Source: Mitsuaria sp. GD03876
Lineage (GTDB): Bacteria; Pseudomonadota; Gammaproteobacteria; Burkholderiales; Burkholderiaceae_C
Assembly (NCBI RefSeq): GCF_029840635.1
Contig: NZ_JAOCCU010000042.1
Span: forward strand, 1 to 52,654
Length of the DNA: 52,654 bases
Reading direction: 5' to 3'
The notes beneath the pieces are model-generated. The model worked only from the letters and a program-made list of their open reading frames with translations, was not told the origin of the DNA and made no database searches. Of this stretch, positions 48,815-52,654 are shown in pieces. The stretch's first letter is position 1. Every line of letters starts with the position of its first letter. The translations under genes were made by a program, and so were the position numbers.

Positions 48815-49052
48815 GGGGGGGTTGACCCGGTCTGTCGTCCAGGGCCTGCCAAGGCCAGGGACACAAACAACGGCGAGCCCAAGGGACGCGCGTGCCGCGT
48901 TGCTGCGGACTTGAGGAATGCGTGGAGACTTGGGCGCCGAGTCCACGCGCTCACCCGGAACGATCGACGGCGTCCTGCGACGCCGTCGGGCCCGGGCGGG
49001 CGTGTTGGCAAGTGGTCCGCCAGGACCGCTGAGGCCCCGGCGGATCGGATGA

Positions 49053-49382
49053 TTATAGGTGGGCGTCCAGGAACGACGTCAACTGGGCCTTCGACAGGGC
49101 GCCGACCTTGGTGGCGGCGAGCTGGCCGTCCTTGAACAGCATCAGGGTCGGGATGCCGCGGATGCCGAACTTGGCCGGCACTTCGCGGTTGTCGTCGACG
49201 TTGAGCTTGGCGATCTGCAGGCGGTCGCCGTAGTCCTTGGCGACCTCGTCCAGGATCGGGGCGATCATCTTGCAGGGGCCGCACCACTCGGCCCAGTAGT
49301 CCACCAGCACGGGCTTGTCGGACTGGATGACGTCGCTGTCGAACGAGGCGTCGGAGATGTGTTTGATCTGTTCGCTGCTCAT
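49053..49382 (-). CDS. trxA: Thioredoxin 1
   Basis: 109 residues, the standard length. Active site '[10 protein letters not shown]' with Cys34 and Cys37, cis-proline region '[15 protein letters not shown]'. Cytoplasmic disulfide reductase. AAGGA 9 bp before the ATG at 49,382 supports that start over a longer form. trxA-rho is a conserved pair. The 238 bp between trxA and the divergent AddB-like gene show no recognisable feature. Confidence 0.98.
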   Translation of the reverse strand: MSSEQIKHISDASFDSDVIQSDKPVLVDYWAEWCGPCKMIAPILDEVAKDYGDRLQIAKLNVDDNREVPAKFGIRGIPTLMLFKDGQLAATKVGALSKAQLTSFLDAHL

Positions 49383-49620
49383 GGAGATGGTCCTTGCGTG
49401 ATGTCCCTGCCGGGGCGAAGGCCTCGGTCGGGCGGCCGGAGGGGCGACAATGCGTCGCCGCGAGAGCCCAGGGCTGCAGGGAGCGATGATTCTCACACAA
49501 GCCCGGAAACCTCGGCCCGAGTAGGCGCTCGTCCGACATGATGGTGCGGACAGCGGATCTCAAGCCGTCCGCGCCCTCGTCGTCGCTATCGCCGCCATCA
49601 GCAAAATCTTCGACGCCGCC

Positions 49621-52587
49621 TTGCCGACTCTGCCGCCGCCCCCGCCATCGCCCTCGATCCCGCCCCAGGCGATCGCGCCGCCGGTCGACTTCCCGTTGTC
49701 GCCGGACCACGCCAGCGCCGCGATCTGGGACGGCGTCGCGCGCCGGGCCGCCGAGTGGCTGGAGGCACACGGCCTGGCGGCGCGGGATGCGGTGCTGCTG
49801 CTGCCGTTCGCGCAGCACCTGGCGCCGGCGCGGCGTGCATGGATGAAGCTGTCGCGCTGGCAGCCCCGGATCGAGACGACCCACAGCCTGGCTTCGGCGC
49901 TGGGCCCCAGCGCGCTGCCGCAGGCGCAGCAGCTGACCGGCGACGCCGCGATCGACGCGCTCGCGGCGCGCGCCTTGCTGCGCGGCCAGAGCTGGGCCCA
50001 GGCGCTGCGTGACGAGGACCCGCGCGCCCACGACGCGGCGGTGCTGCGCCTGGTCGAGGCGGCTCATGCGCTGGCGCGCGCGGCCGCGCTGCGCGATCCG
50101 GCGCGGCGCGCGGCGTTCTGGGACGACGGCCGCCAGGCGCTGGCCCAGCAGGGCGGCGTGGGCCAGCTGGAACGCGCCTTGCTCGCCGTGGCGCTCGAAT
50201 GGGCGGCGTCGGATCCCCGCGCGCCGGCGACCGACGCGCTCTTCGCCTTGCGCCCGAGCGCCTGGTTGCACCTGCGCTGCGGCGGGCCCGATGCGCTCGC
50301 CGAGGCGCTGCTGGACAGCGCGGAAGCGGCCGGCATTCCCTGCCTGCGCCTGAACGCCGACTTGCCGCTGGACACCGCCTTCGACGGCGGCGCGCCGGTC
50401 GGACGGCTGGAGCAGGCCGTCTGCGATGACTTCGAGGACCTGGCGCAGTGCAGCGCGGCCTCGGTGCTGGACCACCTGCGGGAGGGCCGCGCGCCGGTCG
50501 CGCTGATCGCGCAGGACCGGGTGCTGCTGCGGCGCGTGCGCGCGCTGCTGGAGCGCCAGGGCCTGGGCATCCAGGACGAGACCGGCTGGACGCTGGCGAC
50601 GACCGCGCCGGCGGCGCAGCTGATGGCGATGCTGCGCGCGGCGCGGCGCGACGCGACCGTCGACGACTGGCTCGCCTGGCTGAAGACGCCGCTGGCGGCG
50701 GCGCTGCGCGATCGCGGCGGCAGCGCGTCGGTGAGCGCGCTCGAGGGCCATTGCCGCAAGCGCGGCTGGTCCTCGCCGCAGGCCGTCCGCGTCGACCGGC
50801 TGCCGCCGGGCGGCGGGCGGTTGTGGGAAGCGGCGCGCGAGGCGTTGGTGCCGCTGCAGCAACGCGGCGCGCAGTCGCTGGAGGACTGGATCGCGGCGCT
50901 GTTGCAGACGCTGCAGCAGCTCGGCGCCGACGAGCAGCTCAAGCGCCAACTGGCGGGCGGGCCGCAGGTGCTGGAGGCGCTCTGGCTGAGCAAGACCCCG
51001 TGGCCGGGCTCCGGCCACGAGGCGGTGCTGCGCGAGGCCCAGCTGACCGCGGCCGAGTTCGTCGACTGGGTGTCGCAGACGCTGGAAGCCGGCGAATACA
51101 AGCCGCCGCTGGACGGCGGCCTGCAGATCATGATCACGCCGCTGGCGCGCACGATGCTCCGGCCCTTCGGCGCGGTCGTGCTGCCGGGCGCCGATGCCGC
51201 GACGCTGGGGCCGGTGCCGCCGGGGCCGGTGCTGATCGGCGACGCGCTGGCGCGCCAGCTCGGCCTGCCGACGGCTGAGGACAAGCGCCAGGCGCTGGCC
51301 TGGCAGTTCGCGCAGTTGCTGCGCGCGCCGGCCGTGACGCTGCTGCGCCGCGGCCACCTGGGCAGCGAGCCGCTGGCGGCCAGCCCGCTGGTGGAGCGGC
51401 TGGACCTGGCCTTGCAGGCCGTGGGACAGCGGCTGCCGCGGTGGCGCGACCCCCGGATCGAGGTCAGCCTGGACGCCGCCCACGCTGGTCGGGCCGCCGC
51501 GCGGGCCCAGGGGCGGCTGCCGTCGGCGCTGAGCGCCAGCGCGGTCGAGTCCCTGCGCCAGTGCCCGTACCAGTTCTTCGCCCGCGTGCTGCTGGGCCTG
51601 CGCGAGGCCAACGAGCTCGACGTGCAGGCCGACAAGCGCGACTACGGCACCTGGCTGCACGCGGTGCTGCACCAGTTCCACACCGAGCGCGCCGCCGGAA
51701 CCGATCCGCACCTGGACGACGACACCCGGCTGCAGCGCGCGGCGCAGGACCAGATGCGGGAGCTCGGGCTGGCGCCGGCGGAGTTCCTGCCGTACTCGGC
51801 GAGCTTCGCGCGCTTCCGGCCGGCCTACCTCGGCTGGCTCGCGGAACGCGAGGCCGAGGGCCAGCGCTTCGAGCGCGGCGAGCTCGACCGCCGCGTGCGG
51901 CCCTGGGCCGAGGTCGAGCCGGTGCTCGGGGACCTCACGCTGCTGGGCCGCATCGACCGCCTGGACAGCGCCGCCGACGGGGCGCTCCTCATCGACTACA
52001 AGACCGGCAGCGTGAAGGGCCTCAAGGACAAGGTCGCCGATCCGCTGGAGGACACGCAGCTCGGCGTCTATGCCGTGCTCATGGGCGCCGGCCACGCCGC
52101 CCACGCCGCCCATGCCGGCCACGCCGGCCACACCGGCCACACCGGCCACACCGGCCACACCGGCCACGTCGCCCGCCGCAACGACACCGGGCCGGACGCC
52201 GATCCGGGGCCAGGACCGGGACTGGGACCGGGATCGGGACCCGGGCCTTGGCCGGGGGCGGAGGCGGAGGCGGAGGCGGGGCATGCGCAGGACGACTCTT
52301 TCCCCCTCTCCCGCACTGCGGGAGAGGGTCGGGGTGAGGGGCATTCGGGCTCTCCCGCCGCGCTCCGTGCCCAGTACCTGGCGCTCGACGACTCGAAGGG
52401 CATCGCCTCGATCGAGCACGACGACGTGGCCACCACCGCGGTGGTGATGCTGGACGGCCTGCGCCAGGACCTGATGGCGATGCGCGGCGGCGAGCCGCTG
52501 CCGGCGCTGGGCGAGGGCGTCGCCTGCGCCTACTGCGAGATGCGCGGCCTGTGCCGGCGCGACGACTGGGAAGGGGCTGCGCCGTGA
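49621..52587 (+). CDS. addB: AddB-like PD-(D/E)XK nuclease/helicase-family protein with a repetitive insert
   Basis: 988 residues. The start is uncertain: no ATG or GTG is in frame after the last stop, so TTG at 49,621 is the first candidate. Residues up to about 640 look like an inactive helicase-type region. The C-terminal nuclease has 'GRIDRLD', 'LIDYKTGS' (Asp792, Lys794) and 'DTQLGVYAVL'. Four cysteines, Cys648 ('CPYQFF') and Cys969/972/978 ('CAYCEMRGLC'), fit the 4Fe-4S staple of AddB/RecB-type nucleases. Between 'QLGVYAVLMG' and 'QYLALDDSKGI' lies an insert (about 824-915) made of 'GHT' repeats, 'GPGPG' runs, 'AEAEAEA' and a REP-encoded peptide. The role is double-strand break processing with the partner encoded next. 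addB is assigned by architecture. Confidence 0.82.
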   Translation: MPTLPPPPPSPSIPPQAIAPPVDFPLSPDHASAAIWDGVARRAAEWLEAHGLAARDAVLLLPFAQHLAPARRAWMKLSRWQPRIETTHSLASALGPSALPQAQQLTGDAAIDALAARALLRGQSWAQALRDEDPRAHDAAVLRLVEAAHALARAAALRDPARRAAFWDDGRQALAQQGGVGQLERALLAVALEWAASDPRAPATDALFALRPSAWLHLRCGGPDALAEALLDSAEAAGIPCLRLNADLPLDTAFDGGAPVGRLEQAVCDDFEDLAQCSAASVLDHLREGRAPVALIAQDRVLLRRVRALLERQGLGIQDETGWTLATTAPAAQLMAMLRAARRDATVDDWLAWLKTPLAAALRDRGGSASVSALEGHCRKRGWSSPQAVRVDRLPPGGGRLWEAAREALVPLQQRGAQSLEDWIAALLQTLQQLGADEQLKRQLAGGPQVLEALWLSKTPWPGSGHEAVLREAQLTAAEFVDWVSQTLEAGEYKPPLDGGLQIMITPLARTMLRPFGAVVLPGADAATLGPVPPGPVLIGDALARQLGLPTAEDKRQALAWQFAQLLRAPAVTLLRRGHLGSEPLAASPLVERLDLALQAVGQRLPRWRDPRIEVSLDAAHAGRAAARAQGRLPSALSASAVESLRQCPYQFFARVLLGLREANELDVQADKRDYGTWLHAVLHQFHTERAAGTDPHLDDDTRLQRAAQDQMRELGLAPAEFLPYSASFARFRPAYLGWLAEREAEGQRFERGELDRRVRPWAEVEPVLGDLTLLGRIDRLDSAADGALLIDYKTGSVKGLKDKVADPLEDTQLGVYAVLMGAGHAAHAAHAGHAGHTGHTGHTGHTGHVARRNDTGPDADPGPGPGLGPGSGPGPWPGAEAEAEAGHAQDDSFPLSRTAGEGRGEGHSGSPAALRAQYLALDDSKGIASIEHDDVATTAVVMLDGLRQDLMAMRGGEPLPALGEGVACAYCEMRGLCRRDDWEGAAP
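52090..52279. repeat. Repeat block inside the AddB-like gene (9-bp and 6-bp units)
   Basis: Nine 9-bp units of GGCCACACC/GGCCACGCC type run from 52,090 to 52,170 (four central copies identical). GGACCG/GGGACC-type 6-bp units follow at about 52,204-52,247, then GGAGGC units at about 52,260-52,279. All keep the reading frame and encode 'GHTGHTGHT', 'GPGPGLGPGSGPGP' and 'AEAEAEA'. Confidence 0.92.
52304..52341. repeat. REP-like palindrome, copy inside the AddB-like gene
   Basis: 36 of 38 positions equal those of the intergenic copy at 21,038-21,075, including the whole 25-bp palindrome. It is read in frame and encodes 'PLSRTAGEGRGEG', next to the repeat block. Confidence 0.88.
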
Positions 52588-52654
52588 CCGCGCCGACGAA
52601 CGACACGACGATCGCGGCGACCGCGGCGACCGCGGCGACCGCGGCGACCGCGAC
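52584..52654 (+). CDS. Start of the next gene, probably the AddA-like helicase/nuclease partner (cut by window end)
   Basis: GTG at 52,584 overlaps the AddB-like stop as GTGA, with GGAAGG 9 bp upstream. Only 23 codons are visible: 'VTAPTNDTTIAATAATAATAA'. From 52,614 on they consist of a GCGGCGACC repeat, so nothing in the protein itself identifies it. AddA is proposed only because addB and addA are usual neighbours. Confidence 0.45.
   Translation, partial: MTAPTNDTTIAATAATAATAATA
52614..52654. repeat. 9-bp tandem repeat (GCGGCGACC, at least 4.5 units)
   Basis: Four exact GCGGCGACC copies plus GCGAC reach the right edge of the window. They encode an Ala-Ala-Thr repeat near the N-terminus of the last, truncated gene. 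Confidence 0.9.

Noticed and set aside
48815-48946. Longer N-terminus for Rho
   Set aside because: The extra 44 residues have no counterpart in the Rho family; MHLSELKAL is the normal start.
49383-49496. Longer N-terminus for thioredoxin
   Set aside because: TrxA is 109 residues from the ATG at 49,382, with a ribosome binding site; the extension is Arg/Pro-rich noise.
52085-52280. CRISPR-like or VNTR array
   Set aside because: Units of 9 and 6 bp without spacers; a coding tandem repeat, not a CRISPR.

Overview
The window is GC-rich throughout, with long open frames on both strands. Core gene order, codon use and protein sequences (a FtsH, GlmM, Pst/Pho and Rho set) suggest a betaproteobacterium of the order Burkholderiales, probably of the Roseateles/Mitsuaria/Rubrivivax type. 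The genus is inference. No rRNA, tRNA, CRISPR array, insertion sequence or phage gene was seen.

Region 1 (about 1-32,563, all genes on the minus strand) is a large polysaccharide utilisation locus whose enzyme set fits xyloglucan. Read in the direction of transcription it starts at 32,470 with a GH43 arabinosidase/xylosidase, GH39 beta-xylosidase, GH31 YicI-like alpha-xylosidase and GH9 endoglucanase, followed by the ChvE-GguA-GguB sugar ABC importer. Then come a ROK-family XylR-like repressor, xylulokinase and xylose isomerase. Next are a TonB-dependent receptor, GH35 beta-galactosidase, GH74 endo-xyloglucanase, GH95 alpha-L-fucosidase, an SGNH esterase with an ExoP-type domain, a cytoplasmic GH1 beta-glucosidase, a GPH-family sugar:cation symporter, and a NarL-type response regulator with a beta-propeller sensor that runs off the left edge. 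Together they can cut the glucan backbone, import the oligosaccharides, strip acetyl, fucose, galactose, arabinose and xylose, and send xylose to the pentose phosphate pathway. Two near-identical palindromes (20,951-20,973 and 32,541-32,563), one in front of xylR and one in front of GH43, look like operators of one repressor and tie the two halves into one regulon.

Region 2 (32,723-45,236, plus strand) is core genome: rlmE-ftsH-folP-glmM, then pstS-pstC-pstA-pstB-phoU-phoB-phoR. A three-repeat Pho box precedes pstS, and GC-rich hairpins sit at three cistron boundaries.

Region 3 (45,252-49,382, minus strand) holds a multispanning ArnT-like glycosyltransferase, rpmE2 (cysteine-free L31), rho and trxA. 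Region 4 (49,621-52,654, plus strand) holds an AddB-like nuclease/helicase-family gene, and the first codons of the next gene, probably the AddA-like partner.

A second theme is short tandem repeats with 6-, 8- or 9-bp units at gene junctions (about 2,371, 6,848, 9,394, 11,782 and 52,614). A further array lies inside the AddB nuclease domain (52,090-52,279), directly followed by an in-frame copy of a REP-like palindrome that also occurs between operons at 21,038. These repeats change protein termini or insert low-complexity peptides and are the most unusual DNA-level signal here.
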